This document shows positions 9,750 through 21,678 of a stretch of DNA of 64,000 nt, one piece after another. Origin of the DNA: Lucinisca nassula (Eukaryota; Mollusca; Bivalvia; Lucinida; Lucinidae); contig OY757010.1 in the NCBI GenBank assembly GCA_963580285.1, positions 146,306,675 through 146,370,674 of the forward strand. Direction: 5' to 3'. Positions within the stretch are counted from its first letter, which is position 1; the number at the start of each line of letters is the position of its first letter. The position numbers were made by a program, and so were the translations under genes. The notes beneath the pieces were generated by a model. That model was not told the origin of the DNA. It saw only the letters and a list, made by a program, of their open reading frames with translations, and did no database searches.

Positions 9750-10045
9750 TCACTTCTGTCGCGGTTTATTTTTGTTATGGTTTGTCTTTGGGTGTTTGTG
9801 TTGCTTATATTATTTTGTTTTGGATTTTATGGGAAAGTAACTGTTCTTATGGCTTTCCGCTATTGATGTTTCCATTAGGGTATGTTGTTTCATGTGTGTC
9901 TTTTATGGGTGGAGTAAGTTAATTGTATCAATTCCTGATCTTTGTTTTACTTCTACTTTGTGTTTCTTTCCCTTTGGTGTCTCTGATGGGAGCTGTGGAT
10001 AAATTGTATCGATTCCTGATCATTGCCTTCACTTCTATTTTTCAA
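9750..10045 (+). repeat. repeat A, 3' part, with an internal second 3' end (copy A3)
   Basis: From TTCTGTCGCGGTTTATTTTT it runs through TGGCTTTCCGCTATTGATG to two successive 3' ends: ATCAATTCCTGATCTTTG with ACTTCTACTT near 9960, and ATCGATTCCTGATCATTGCC with ACTTCTATTT near 10040. The first ending belongs to a subfamily also seen at 43321-43390 and, inverted, at 40675. The second belongs to the common subfamily, so one copy appears to lie beside or within another. Confidence 0.65.
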
Positions 10046-10059
10046 GATCAATCTCCACG

Positions 10060-10104
10060 AAAGAGGCAGGAATCGAACCTGCGTCGTCATTATAAAATCA
10101 TAAA
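10060..10104 (-). other. tRNA-like 3' half (T-arm), minus strand
   Basis: On the minus strand, GCAGGTTCGATTCCTGC forms a standard T-arm with a 5-bp stem and a TTCGATT loop, and includes a box-B match. No anticodon arm or acceptor partner is found, so it is a tRNA or SINE scrap rather than a gene. Confidence 0.4.
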
Positions 10105-10123
10105 AAACACTATATTACATAAA

Positions 10124-11441
10124 CAAGAGGGCCATGACGGCCCTGGATCGCTCACCTGATCCATAGAGTACCAAGTGGGCCCCGGGGAGGGCCATTATTG
10201 GCCCCAGGGCTATAATGTGCATAATGTTGAGGGAGGTCTAAAAAGGTGAAGCTTCATACCAAATATCAACAAAGGCTATAATTTGAACCATCTTGGCGAA
10301 GGTCCACTAGATGAAGCTACCCACAAAATATCAAAGACCTGGGCCTTGCGGTTTCAGAGAAGAAGATTTTTTAAAAGATATTCCCTACATAAGCCTATGT
10401 AAAACCAAATGGTCCCGGGGCGGGGGCATTTTTAGCCCAAGGGCTACAATTTAAAAATTCTTGATAGCGGTCTACTAGTTGAAGCTTTACACCAAATATC
10501 AAAGATCTGGGCCTTGCTGTTTCAGAGAAGAAGATTTTCAAATATTATCTCTATATAAGTCTATGTAAATCCAAAGGGTCACGGGGCGGGGGCATTTGTG
10601 GCCCGAGGGCTATAATTTGAACAATTTAATAGAGGTTCACCAGATGAAGCTCCATACCAAATATCAAAGACCTGGGCCTTGAAGTTTCAGAGAAGAAGAT
10701 ATTTAAATATTTACCTATATAAGTCTATGTAAAACCAAAGGGTCTCGGGGCGGGGGTATTTTTGGCCCTAGGGCTGTAATTTGCACAATCTTGATAAAGG
10801 TCTACTAGATGAAATTTCACACCAAATATCAAAGACCTAAGCCTTGCGGTTCCGCCGAATAAGAATTTAAAAGATTTTCCCTTTATAAGCCTATGTAAAA
10901 CCAAAGGGGCCTGGAGCGGGGACATTTTTGCCCCAGGGCTATAATTTGAACAATCTTGTTAGAGATCCACTAGATGAAGCTTCGTACCAAATATCAAAGA
11001 CCTTGGCCTTGCGGTTTCAGAGAAGGAGATTTTTTTAAAGATTTTACCTGTATAAGCCTATCTAAAACCAAAGGGCCCCGGAGCGGGGGCATCTTTTGCC
11101 CAGCACTATAATTTGAACAATCTTAGAAGGGCTCAACTAGATGAAGCTTCATACCAAATATCAAAGACCTGGGTCTTGTGGTTTCTTAAAAGAAGGTTTT
11201 TTAAGTTTTCAGTGAAAAAAAATCTACTTTTGGCTCCTGTGACCTAGATGTGCAACGGACCGGAATCATTTGAACAACTTTGAAAGGGGACCACCAAAGG
11301 ATCATTCTTGTGAAGTTTGGTCAAAATCCGATCAGTGATTTAGGAGATGTTGTTTGAAGAAATTGCTTACGCACGCATGCACGGACGATGGACAAAAAGT
11401 GATCCCAAAAGCTCACCTCGTCACTACGTGACGGTGAGCTA
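10124..11441 (+). mobile_element. pearl-like tandem-repeat element P1
   Basis: The head CAAGAGGGCCATGACGGCCC is followed by TGGATCGCTCACCTGATCC. The core then holds about six to seven copies of a roughly 166-bp unit (AATTTGAACAATCTTG, GAAGCTTCATACCAAATATC, TTTCAGAGAAGAAGATTTTT). The distal region carries GGCTCCTGTGACCTAG, a short ACGG/ATGC-type microsatellite near 11370, and a 3' hairpin (AGCTCACC against GGTGAGCT, 11410-11440). No protein is encoded. The head, core, microsatellite and hairpin layout matches the 'pearl' elements described from bivalves, thought to be non-autonomous Helitron/Helentron relatives; that link is from memory of the family. Confidence 0.8.
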
Positions 11442-11555
11442 AAAATATAATAAGCAGTGACCTTCAAAAAACACATGTCAAAAATTTTAATTTCAATTTG
11501 AAAAGACATCAAAGGAAAGGGAGACCTCTATTGTCGATAAAAAAATGGAGGGGGT

Positions 11556-11643
11556 GGAAACCACTGGTAGGAATCGAACCACGAATAGTCATCTTCTCGG
11601 ATTTGAAACAACCACATCACTAACCACTTAAGCTATTTCAACT
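11556..11643 (-). other. tRNA-like sequence with pol III boxes, minus strand
   Basis: On the minus strand, TAGCTTAAGTGG resembles box A and GGTTCGATTCC is an exact box B. The spacing is that of a tRNA with a long variable arm. The acceptor ends (GTTGAAA against the region near TTTCCACCCC) pair only partly. It is probably a tRNA pseudogene or the head of a SINE; function is not supported. Confidence 0.45.
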
Positions 11644-11929
11644 TGGTCTGTAAATGATACTTTATTGGACGGTTACTAGATTTTATCGATAATAACGGTA
11701 AAACCCTGTCTTACCTAGTCTTAAACGTCACTTTCAACTTATCCTTCGACATCAGTACCTGCTTATGATCTTTGACAACTGTTCGTCATAAAATAGATCA
11801 TGAACGGAGACCAAGACAACAACAACCATAAGGACTATTATCCTAATCAGCCATGACCTCGCATTTGACAGAGTGAAATGTCACGTTCCTATAGGAGTGC
11901 CTTCTTTACTTGCTGCATGGCATACCTGT

Positions 11930-12490
11930 ACAGCATAGTTTTTCTTATTTCTGCTCAGAGTGTGGGTACCCGTTAGAACCGCCTCGCCGAGGCGGTTCTA
12001 CCGAATATCAACAATCTATGTTTTATGTAGAAATATATACAAAAAATAATAGAAATATTCATTTTTGGGTGACATTTCCAGTATATTTTAATACGCCTAT
12101 GTAATTTTATCCCTTTAAACCCCACTTATATAAAGTAAAACTAGGATTTACTGGGTATACATTATTTTTCTTATTTCTGCTCAGTGTGGGTACCCGTTTG
12201 AACAGCCTCGTCGAGGCGGGTCTACCGAGTACCCACAATCTATGTTTTATGCAGAAATATATACAAAAAATAACATACATTTTGATTCTTGGGTGATAAA
12301 AATTCCCATATATTTTAATACGACTATATAATTTTACTCCCTTAACCCTGACTTTTATGTAGTATACTAGAATTTACAGAGGTATACATATTTTCTTATT
12401 TCTGCTCAGATTGTTGGTACTAATTAAAACCGTCTCGTCGAGGCGGTTCCACCAAGTACCCACAATCTATGTTTTATGTAGAAATATATA
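11930..12490. repeat. foldback repeat in about 2.4 tandem units, third unit split
   Basis: Three centres, at 11975-11999, 12200-12222 and 12427-12450, carry a palindrome with arms AGAACCGCCTCG and CGAGGCGGTTCT; the first is perfect around one central base. Units repeat every 225-230 bp and share ATTTCTGCTCAG, GTTTTATGTAGAAATATATA and AATTTTA blocks. The third unit stops at 12490 and its continuation (AAAAAATAACAGAAATTTTC, then TTTTTGGGTGA) resumes at 29323, on the far side of the composite element. Related copies lie at 840, 29457 and 36300. Confidence 0.75.
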
Positions 12491-15115
12491 CAAGACGGCC
12501 CAAAGGGCCCTGATTCGCTCACCTGACAGTCACTGTCTCTAGTACATTCTATTTTTAGCTTTGGTGGCCCTCTTGTTCATCAGAGCGGAACAATTTTATC
12601 TATTTTAGTACGGAGTCGCCTAGGCAACATTCTTCTGAAATTTGAATCAAATTGGCCCAAGGCTTAAGGCGGAATTCACGTTTGTTTTCTATTTTTAGCT
12701 CTAGCAGCCAACTTCTTTCTTATGAATGTTTTCATTGCTCTTAAAGGAACTCATTTTTGATTTTTATTTGTTTATCAGAGCAGAACGAATTTAGCTATAT
12801 TTTTAGGGAGCAACGGTGGTAACATTCCTGTGTAGACTGACTCAAATTCGCCCAAGGGTTAAGGAGGAGTTCAAATATGAAGCAAATTTACACTGTTTTT
12901 TGTTCTATTTTTAGCTCTGGTGGCCACTTCGCTCATGGGAGCAAAACCCTCTTGGCCATTTTGGTAGAGAGTCACCTAAACAACATTCCTGTCAAGTTTG
13001 AATGAAAGTGGCCCAAAGCTACAGGATGAGTTGTCGTTTAAACATTTTGTTTTCTATTTTTGGCTCTGGTGGCTATCTTGTTCATCAGAGCAAAACGAAT
13101 TTAGCTATTTCGACAGGGAGTCACCTGGGCAATATTCCTGTGAAGATTGAATCAAACAGACACAAGGATTTTGGAGGAGTTCGCGTTCGAAGCAAATTTA
13201 CTATGTTTCCTGTTTTGAGCTCGTGGCCATTTTTCTCAGTTGAGAGGACCGTTTGTTTGCTATTTTGGTTGAGGGTCCCCTTCGAAACATTTCTGTGAAG
13301 TTTGAATAAAATTGGCCCAAGGGTACACGAGGAATTGTCGTTTAAAGATTTTTCTGTTGTTAGCTCTGGCTGCCATCTTGTTCATAGCAGCGGAAAACGA
13401 TTTTAGCTATATTGGTATAAAAAATAGAAGTGGAGGCAATGATCAGGAATCGATAAATCAACCCACAGCTCCCATCAGAGACACCAAAGGGAAAGACACA
13501 CAAACATGAAACAACAGACCCTAATGGAAACACCAACAGCGGAAAGCCAAAAAGACAGTTACTTTCCCACAAAATGGACAATAGGCTATCCAAAATAAAA
13601 TAACATAAGCGACACAAGCAACCCAGGCAACATTCCTGTGAAGTTTGAATCAAACTAGCACAAGGGTTTGGGAGGAGTTTGTGTTCGAAGCAAATTTACG
13701 ACGCTTTTTTTCTATTTTAAGCTCTGATGGCCATCTTGCTCATCAGAGCAGAACCGTTTTCGCCATTTTGGTAAAGGGTCAACTAAGCAACATTACTATG
13801 AAGTTTGAATTGAATTAGCCCAAGGGTACAGGAGGAGTTGTCGTTTAAAGATTTTTTTTATTTTTCGCTCTGGCAGCCATCTTGTTCATCGGAACAGAAC
13901 GGTGTTAACTATTTAGGTAGGGAGTCACCTAAGCAACATTCCTTTGAAGTTTGATTCAAACGGACCCCAGGGTTTAGGAGGAGTTCAAATTTGAAATAAA
14001 TTTACGTTTTTTTTCTATTATTAGCTCTGGTGGCCATTTTGCTCATCAGGGCAGAACCGTTTTAGCTATTTTGGTAGAGGGTCATTTAAGCAACATTCCT
14101 AAAAAGTTTAAATGAAATTGGTCCAAGGGTACAGGAGTTGTCAATTAAAGATGTTTTCTATCGTTAGCTCTGGCGGCCACCTTGTTCATCAGAGCAAAGC
14201 CGTTTTAGCTATTGTGGTAGAGGGTCATCTAAACATTATTCCTATGAAGTTTGAATGAAATTGGCCCAAGGGTACAGGAGGAGTTGTCGATTAAAGATTT
14301 TTTCTATCTTTAGGTCTGGCGGCCATCTTGTTCGTCAGAGCAGAACTATTTTAGTTATTTTGGTAGGGAGTCGCCTAGGCAACATTCTTGTGAAGTTTGA
14401 GAGCGTTTAGGAGGAGGTCGCGTTTGAAGCACATTTTGGATGTTTTTCTATTTTGATCATTGGAACGGAACCGGTTTAGCTACTTTGGTAGAGGGTCCCC
14501 TAAGCAACATTCCAATGGAGTTCGAATGAAATTGGCCCAAGGATACAGGAGGAGTTGTCGTTTAAAATTTGTTTTCTATTTTTAGATCTGGCAGCCATCT
14601 CGTTCGTCGGAGCGAAATGATTTTAGCTATTTTGTTAGGGAGTCACCTAGGCAACATTCCTGTAAAGTATGTATCAAATCGACCCAAGGGTTTATGATAA
14701 TTTCGCGTTTGAAGCAAATTTACGATGTTTGTTTTTCTAGTTTTAGCTCTCGTGGCCATCTTGCTCATTGGAGCGGAACCGTTTTAGATATTTTGGTAGA
14801 GGGTCGCCTAAGCAACATTTCTGTAAAGTTTGAATGAAATTTGCCAAAGGATACAGGAGGACTTGCCTTTTAAAGATTTTTTTTCTATTTTTAACTCTGG
14901 CGGTCACCATGTTCGTCGGAGCGGAACGATATTAGCTAGTTTGGTAGGGAGCCACCCAGGCAACATTCCAGTGAAATTTGAATCAAATTGGCCAAAGGGT
15001 TAAGGAGAAGTTCGCATTTAAAGCAAATTGTTGGCGAAGCACGACGGACCACACACGGCGGACATTCACTGGTCACAGTACCTTACAATGAACACTAAAT
15101 GCTCTGGTTAGCTAA
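12491..15115 (+). mobile_element. pearl-like element P2, about 150-155-bp core repeat
   Basis: The head CAAGACGGCCCAAAGGGCCC is followed by TGATTCGCTCACCTGA. About 15-16 core units follow, each with TAGCTCTGGTGGCCATCTTG, then TCATCAGAGCAGAACCGTTT, then GGGTCACCTAAGCAACATTC and CCTGTGAAGTTTGAAT. The tail has GCACGACGGACC and ends GGTTAGCTAA at 15115. Repeat-A copy A4 is inserted at 13428-13616. Translations of the core change frame from unit to unit and do not look coding. Confidence 0.72.
13428..13616 (-). repeat. repeat A, 5'-truncated copy (A4) inside P2
   Basis: From AATAGAAGTGGAGGCAATGA through GGAAAGCCAAAAAGACAGTT to AACATAAGCGACACAAGCAA it matches the inverted 3' half of repeat A. It breaks a P2 core unit between TTTAGCTATATTGGTA and CCAGGCAACATTCC, losing a few unit bases. 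No target duplication is obvious. Confidence 0.7.
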
Positions 15116-16038
15116 CAACAAGAGGACCAAGCTAGCTTGGTCCTGTATCGCTCACCTGAGCTAACAGATTCAAAGTTTAAGGAAGTGCCAACCTTTACTG
15201 AAGGCTTTATGGGAGGACATGGTGATGACAGGGTAAGCATTTTCTGAAAATCAAGTAGAATTTAACTCTATGATAAACAGGCTGACCTCACCGGTTTTCA
15301 AACTCATTCAAGCTTTTATTCCTGACTTGCTAAGAAGATCCGATCTAAACTGAAGTGGCTATGGTGATGACAAGTTCAAAAACAAGAGTTTTCAAACTCC
15401 TCCCAAGCTTTCTGCCTGACTTCCTTGTTTGTAAGTTTCATGAAGATCCGTTCAAAACTAAAGGGGCAGCAGTGATAACAATGTCGAAAATAGGCATTTT
15501 CAGCAATCAAAGGCACGCCACTCTATGATAAATGTGCCGACTTGGCCGGTAATCGAACTTACCTGAGGTTTTATTCCCAGCCACCTTACATGTAAGTTTC
15601 AGAAAGATCCGATCAGACTTGGCCAGTATTCAAACTCATCCAAGATTTTATTCCCAGCCACCTCACGTATAAGTTTCAGCAAGATCCGATCAAAACTGAA
15701 GGGGCTACGGTGATGACAAGGTAAAAATTTGGCATTTTTAGCAATCAAAGGGATGTTACTCTAAAATAAATGAGCCAACCTGGCCAGTTTTCGAACTCAT
15801 CCGAGGTTTCATCTCCAGCCACCTTACATATAAGTTTCAGAAAAATCCGATCAAAACTGAAGGGGCTACGGTAATGACAAGGTCAAAAATCAACATTTTC
15901 AGCCATCAAAGGGACAGAACTCTACGATAAATGGGCTGACTTGGCCTGTTTTCGAACTCATCCAAGATTTCATCCCCAGCCACCTTACATATAAGTTTCA
16001 GAAAGATCCGATCAAAACTGAAGGGGCTATGGTAATGA

Positions 16039-19000
16039 CAAGAGGGCCATGATGGCCCTGGATCGCTCACCTGATCCATAGTGTAACAAGTGGGCCCCGG
16101 GGAGGGCCATTATTGACCCCAGGGCTATAATGTGCATAATGTTGATGGAGGTCTAAAAAGGTGAAGCTTCATACCAAATATCAACAAAGGCTATAATTTG
16201 AATAATCATGGCAAAGGTCCACTAGATGGAGCTACACCCCAAATATCAAAGACCTGGGTCTTGCGGTTTCAGAGAAGAGGATTTTTTTAAAGATATTCCC
16301 TACATAAGCCTATGTAAATCCAAATGGCCCCAGAGCGGGGGCATTTTTGGCCTCTGGGCTATTATTTAAATAATCTTGATAGAGGTCAACTAGATGAAGC
16401 TTCACACCAAATATCAAAGACCTGGTCCATGCTGTTTCAGAGAAAAAGATTTTCAAAGATTATCTCTATATAAGTCTATGTAAAACCAAAGGGCCCCGGG
16501 GCGGGGGATTTGTAGCCCTGGGGCTATAATGTGAACAATCTTGGTGGAGGTACACTAGATGAAGCTCCATACCAAATATCAAAGACATGGGCCTTGCAGT
16601 ATCGGAGCAGAAGATTTTTAAAGATTTCCCTATATAAGTCTATGTAAAACCAAAGGGTCTTGGAGCGGGGGCATTTTTGACCCCAGGTCTATAATTTGAA
16701 CAATCTTGATAGAGGTCAACTAGATGAAATTTCACACCAAATATCAAAGACCTAGGCCTTGTGGTTTCACAGAAGAAGATTTTTAAAGATTATCCCTGAG
16801 ACTGGGGCATTTTTGGCCCCAGGGCTATAATTTGAAAAATCTTGGTAGAGGTTTACAAGATGAAGCTTCATACCAAATATCAAAGAACTGAGCCTTGAAG
16901 TTTCAGAGAAGAAGATTTTTAAAGATTTTCCCAATATAAGCCAATGTAAAACCAAAGGGCCCTGGGGTGGGGGCATTTTTGGCCCGAGAACTATAATTTG
17001 AACAATCTTGGTAGCGGTCCATCAGATGAAGCTTCATACCAAATAGCAAAGACCTGGGCCTTGCGGTTTCAGGGAAGAAGATTTTTAAAGATTTTCCCTA
17101 TATAAGCCCATGTAAAACCAAAGGGCCCCGGGCGGGGTCATTTTTGGCCCAAGCACTATAATTTGAACAATCTTGGTAGGGGTCTACTAGATGAAGCTTC
17201 ATACTAAATATCAAAGTCCTGGGCCTTGCGGTTTCAGAGAAGAAGATTTTTAAAGATTTTCCCTATATAAGCCTATGTAAAACCAAAGGGCACCGGGGCA
17301 GGGGCATTTTTGGCCCCAGCACTATCATTTGAACAATCTTGGTAAGGGTCCACTAGATGAAGCTTCATACCAAATATCAAAGACCTGAGCCTTGTGGTTT
17401 CAGAGAAGAAGATTTTTAAAGATTTTCCCTATATAAGCCAATGTAAAACCAAAGGGCCCCCGTGATGGGGGCATTTTTTGTCCCAGCACTAAAATTTGAA
17501 CAATCTTGGTAGGGGTCCACTAGATGAAGCTTCATACCAAATATCAAAGTCCTGGGCCTTGTGGTTTCAGAGAAGAAAATTTTTAAAGATTTTCCCTGTA
17601 TAAGCCTATGTAAAACCAAAGGGCTCCGGGGCGGGGGCATTTTTGGCCCCAGCACCATAATTTTAACAATCTTGGTAGGGGTCCACTAGATGAAGCTTCA
17701 TACCAAATATCAAAGTCCTGGGCCTTGTGGTTTCAGAGAAGAAGATTTTTAAAGATTTTTCCTATATTAGCCTATGTCAAACCAAAGGGCCCCGGGGATG
17801 GGGCATTTTTGGCCCCAGCACTATAATTTAAACAATCTTGGTAGGGGTCCACTAGATGAAGCTTCATACCAAATATCAAAGACATGGGCCTTGTGGTTTC
17901 AGAGAAGAAGATTTTTAAAGATTTTCCCTATATAAGCCAATGTAAAACTAAAGGGCCCCGTGGCGGGGGCATTTTTTGTCCCAGCACTAAAATTTGAGCA
18001 ATCTTGATAGGGGTCCACTAGATGAAGCTTCATACCAAATATCAAAGTCCTGGGCCTTGTGGTTTCAGAGCAGAAGATTTTTAAAGATTTTCCCTATATA
18101 AGTCTATGTAAAACCAAAGGGCCCCGGGGCGGGGGCATTTTTGGCTCCAGCACTATAATTTGAACAATCTTGGTAGGGGTCCACTAGATGAAGCTTCATA
18201 CCAAATATCAAGGACCTGGGCCTTGTGGTTTCAGAGAAGAAGATTTTCCCTATATAAGCCAATGTAAAACCAAAGGGCCCTGTGGCGGGGGCATTTTTGG
18301 TCCCAGCACTAAAATTTGTACAATCTTGGTAGGGGTCCACTAGATGAAGCTTCATACCAAATATCAAAGAAATGGGCCTTGTGGTTTCAGAGAAGAAGAT
18401 TTTTAAAGATTTTCCCTATATAAGCCAATGTAAAACCAAAGGGCCCCCGTGATGGGGGCATTTTTTGTCCCAGCACTAAAATTTGAACAATCTTGGTAGT
18501 GGTCCACTAGATGAAGCTTCATACCAAATATCAAAGTCCTGGGTCTTGTGGTTTCAGAGAAGAAAATTTTTAAAGATTTTCCCTGTATAAGCCTATGTAA
18601 AACCAAAGGGCCCCGGGGCGGGGGCATTTTTGGCCCCAGCACTATAATTTTAACAATCTTGGTAGGGGTCCACTAGATGAAGCTTCATACCAAATATCAA
18701 AGTCCTGGGCCTTGTGGTTTCAGAGAAGAAGATTTTTAAAGATTTTTCCTATATTAGCCTATGTCAAACCAAAGGGCCCCGAAGTGGGGGCATTTTTGGC
18801 CCCAGCACTATAATTTAAACAATCTTGGTAGGGGTCCACTAGATGAAGCTTCATACCAAATATCAAAGACATGGGCCTTGTGGTTTCAGAGAAGAAGATT
18901 TTTAAAGATTTTCCCTATATAAGCCAATGTAAAACCAAAGGGCCCCGTGGCGGGGGCATTTTTTGTCCCAGCACTAAAATTTGAACAATCTTGGTAGTGG

Positions 19001-19934
19001 TCCACTAGATGAAGCTTCAATACCAAATATCAAAGTCCTGGGCCTTGTGGTTTCAGAGAAGAAGATTTTTAATGATTTTCCCTATATAAGTCTATGTAAA
19101 ACCAAAGGGCCCCGGGGCGGGGGCATTTTTGGCCCCAGCACTATAATTTGAACAATCTTGGTAGGGGTCCACTAGATGAAGCTTCATACCAAATATCAAG
19201 GACCAGGGCCTTGTGGTTTCAGAGAAGAAGATTTTCCCTATATAAGCCAATGTAAAACCAAAGGGCCCCGTGGCGGGGGCATTTTTGGTCCCAGCACTAA
19301 AATTTGAACAATCTTGGTAGGGGTCCACTAGATGAAGCTTCATACCAAATATCAAAGAAATGGGCCTTGTGGTTTCAGAGAAGAAGATTTTTAAAGATTT
19401 TCCCTATATAAGCCAATGTAAAACCAAAGGGCCCCGTGGCGGGGGCATTTTTTGTCCCAGCACTATAATTTGAACAATCTTGGTAGGGGTCCACTAGATG
19501 AAGCTTCATACCAAATATCAAAGACCTGGGTCTTGTGGTTTCAGAGAAGAAGATTTTTAAAGATTTTCTCTATATAAGCCTATGTAAAACCAAAGGGCCC
19601 CAGGGCGGGGGCATTTTTGGCCCCAGCACTATAATTTGAACAATCTTGGTAGGGGTCCACTAGATGAAGCTTCATACCAAATATCAAAGACCTGGGCCTT
19701 GTGGTTTCAGAGAAGAAGATTTTTTAAGTTTTTGGTGAAAAAAATCTGTTTTTGGCTCCTGTGACCTAGATGTGCAACGGACCGGAACCATTTGAACAAC
19801 TTTGAAAGGGGACCACCTAAGGATCATTCCTGTGAAGTTTGGTAAAAATCCGATCAGTGGTTTAGGAGGAGATGTCGTTTGAAGAAATTGTTTACGCACG
19901 GATGACAGACGAAAAGTGATCCTAATATTAAACA
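16039..19934 (+). repeat. P4 module 1
   Basis: The head is followed by about 21 units of the 166-bp core and then the distal block near 19720-19930. The units from about 17405 to 19380 form a higher-order duplication. The 3' hairpin and microsatellite are absent. Confidence 0.75.
17405..19380 (+). repeat. 987-bp higher-order tandem duplication within module 1
   Basis: A block of six core units beginning near 17405 is repeated from about 18392 with the same unit-specific variants. For example, the CCCCCGTGATGGGGGC variant occurs near 17456 and 18443, and the short unit lacking the TTTTTAAAGA step occurs near 18240 and 19228. The offset is 987-988 bp at several markers, so this is a recent block duplication and not unit-by-unit similarity. 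Confidence 0.75.
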
Positions 19935-21678
19935 CAAGAGGGCCATGATGGCCCTGGATCGCTCACCTGATCCATAGAGTAACAGGTGGGCCCCGGGGAG
20001 GGCCATTATTGACCCCAAGGTTATAATGTGCATAATGTTGAGGGAGGTCTAAAAAGGTAAAGCTTCATACCAAAAATCAACAACGGCTATAATTGTTCAC
20101 TTGATGAAGCTCCATACCAAATATCAGAGACATGGGCCTTGCAGTTTCAGAGAAGAAGATTTTTAAAGATTTCTCTATATAAGTCTATGTAAAACCAAAG
20201 GGTCTCGGGGCAGGGGCATTTTTGGCCCCAGGGCTATAATTTGAACAATCTTGATAGAGGTCCACTAGATGAAATTTCACACCAAATATCAAAGACCTAG
20301 GCCTTGTGGTTTCAGAGAAGAAAATTTTTAAAGATAATCCCTATATAAGTCTATGTAAAACCAAAGGGGGCATTTTTGGCCTCAGGGCTATAATTTGAAC
20401 AATCTTGGTAGAGATCCACTAGCTGAAGCTTCATACCAAATATCAAAGACCTGGGCCTTGTGGTTTCAGAGAAGAAGATTTTTAAAGATTTTCCCTATAT
20501 AAGCCTATGTAAAACCAAAAGGGGGAGGGGGGGGGGGGGCATTTTTGGCCCCAGGCCCTAGGGCATTTTTGGCCCCAGCACTATAATTTCAAAAATCTTG
20601 GTAGGGGTCCACTAGATGAAGCTTCATCCAAATATCAAAGACCTGGGCCTTGTGGTTTCAGAGAAGAAGATTTTTAAATATTTTCCCTATATAAGCCTAT
20701 GTAAAATCAAAGGGCCCCATGGCGGGGGCATTTTTGGCCCCAGCACTATAATTTGAACAATCTTGGTAGGGGTCCACTAGATGAAGCTTCATACCAAATA
20801 TCAAAGTCCTGGGCCTTGTGGTTTCAGAGAAGAAGATTTTTAAAGATTTTCCCTACATAAGCCTATGTAAAACCAAAGGGCCCTGAGGCGGGTTAGTAGG
20901 GGACCACTAGATGAAGCTTCATACCAAATAGCAATGACCTGGGCACTGCAGTTTCAGAGAAGAAGATTTTTAAAGATTTTCCCTATATAAGCCCCTGTAA
21001 AACCAAAGGGCCCCGGGGCGGGGGCATTTTTGGCCCCAGCACTATAATATGAACAATCTTGGTAGGGGTCCACTAGATGAAGCTTCATACCAAAAATCAA
21101 AGACCTGGGCCTTGTGGTTTCAGAGAAGAAGATTTTTGAAGACTTTCCCTATATAAGCCCCTGTAAAACCAAAGGGCCCCGGGGCGGGGGCATTTTTGGC
21201 CCCAGCACTATAACTTGAACAGTCTTGGTAGGGGTCCACTAGATGAAGCTTCATATCAAATATCAAAGACCTGGGCCTAGCGGTTTCAGAGAAGAAGATT
21301 TTTAAAGATTTTCTCTATATAAGCCCATGTAAAACCAAAGGGCCCTGGGACGGGGGCATTTTTGGCTCCAGCACTATAATTTGATCAATCTTGGTAGGGG
21401 TCCACTAGATGAAGCTTCATACCAAATATCAAAGACCTGGGCCTTTCGGTTTCAGAGAAGAAGATTTTTTAAGTTTTCGGTGAAAAAATCTATTTTTGGC
21501 TCCTGTGACTTGTATGTGCAACGGACCGGAACCATTTGAACAACTTTGAAAGGGGACCACCTTAGGATCATTCCTGTGAAGTTTGGTCAAAATTCGATCA
21601 GTGGTTGAGGAGGAGATGTTGTTTGAAGAAATTGTTTACGCACGGATGACAGACAAAAAGTGATCCTAATATAAAACA
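19935..21678 (+). repeat. P4 module 2
   Basis: The CAAGAGGGCC head is followed by about eight core units, some truncated (near 20530-20580 and 20885-20900), then the distal block ending AAAGTGATCCTAATATAAAA. A G-run of about 12 bases lies near 20528-20540. Confidence 0.75.

Noticed and set aside
9719..10159. Hydrophobic open frames of 67-78 codons resembling small membrane proteins
   Set aside because: They are translations of repeat A (copy A3); other copies give the same phrases in different frames with stops.
17416..19355. Near-identical 79-87-codon open frames on the minus strand (for example 18104-18367 and 19092-19355)
   Set aside because: They are translations of the 166-bp unit, whose length is not a multiple of three. 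Similarity comes from the 987-bp DNA duplication and frames are not conserved across the array.
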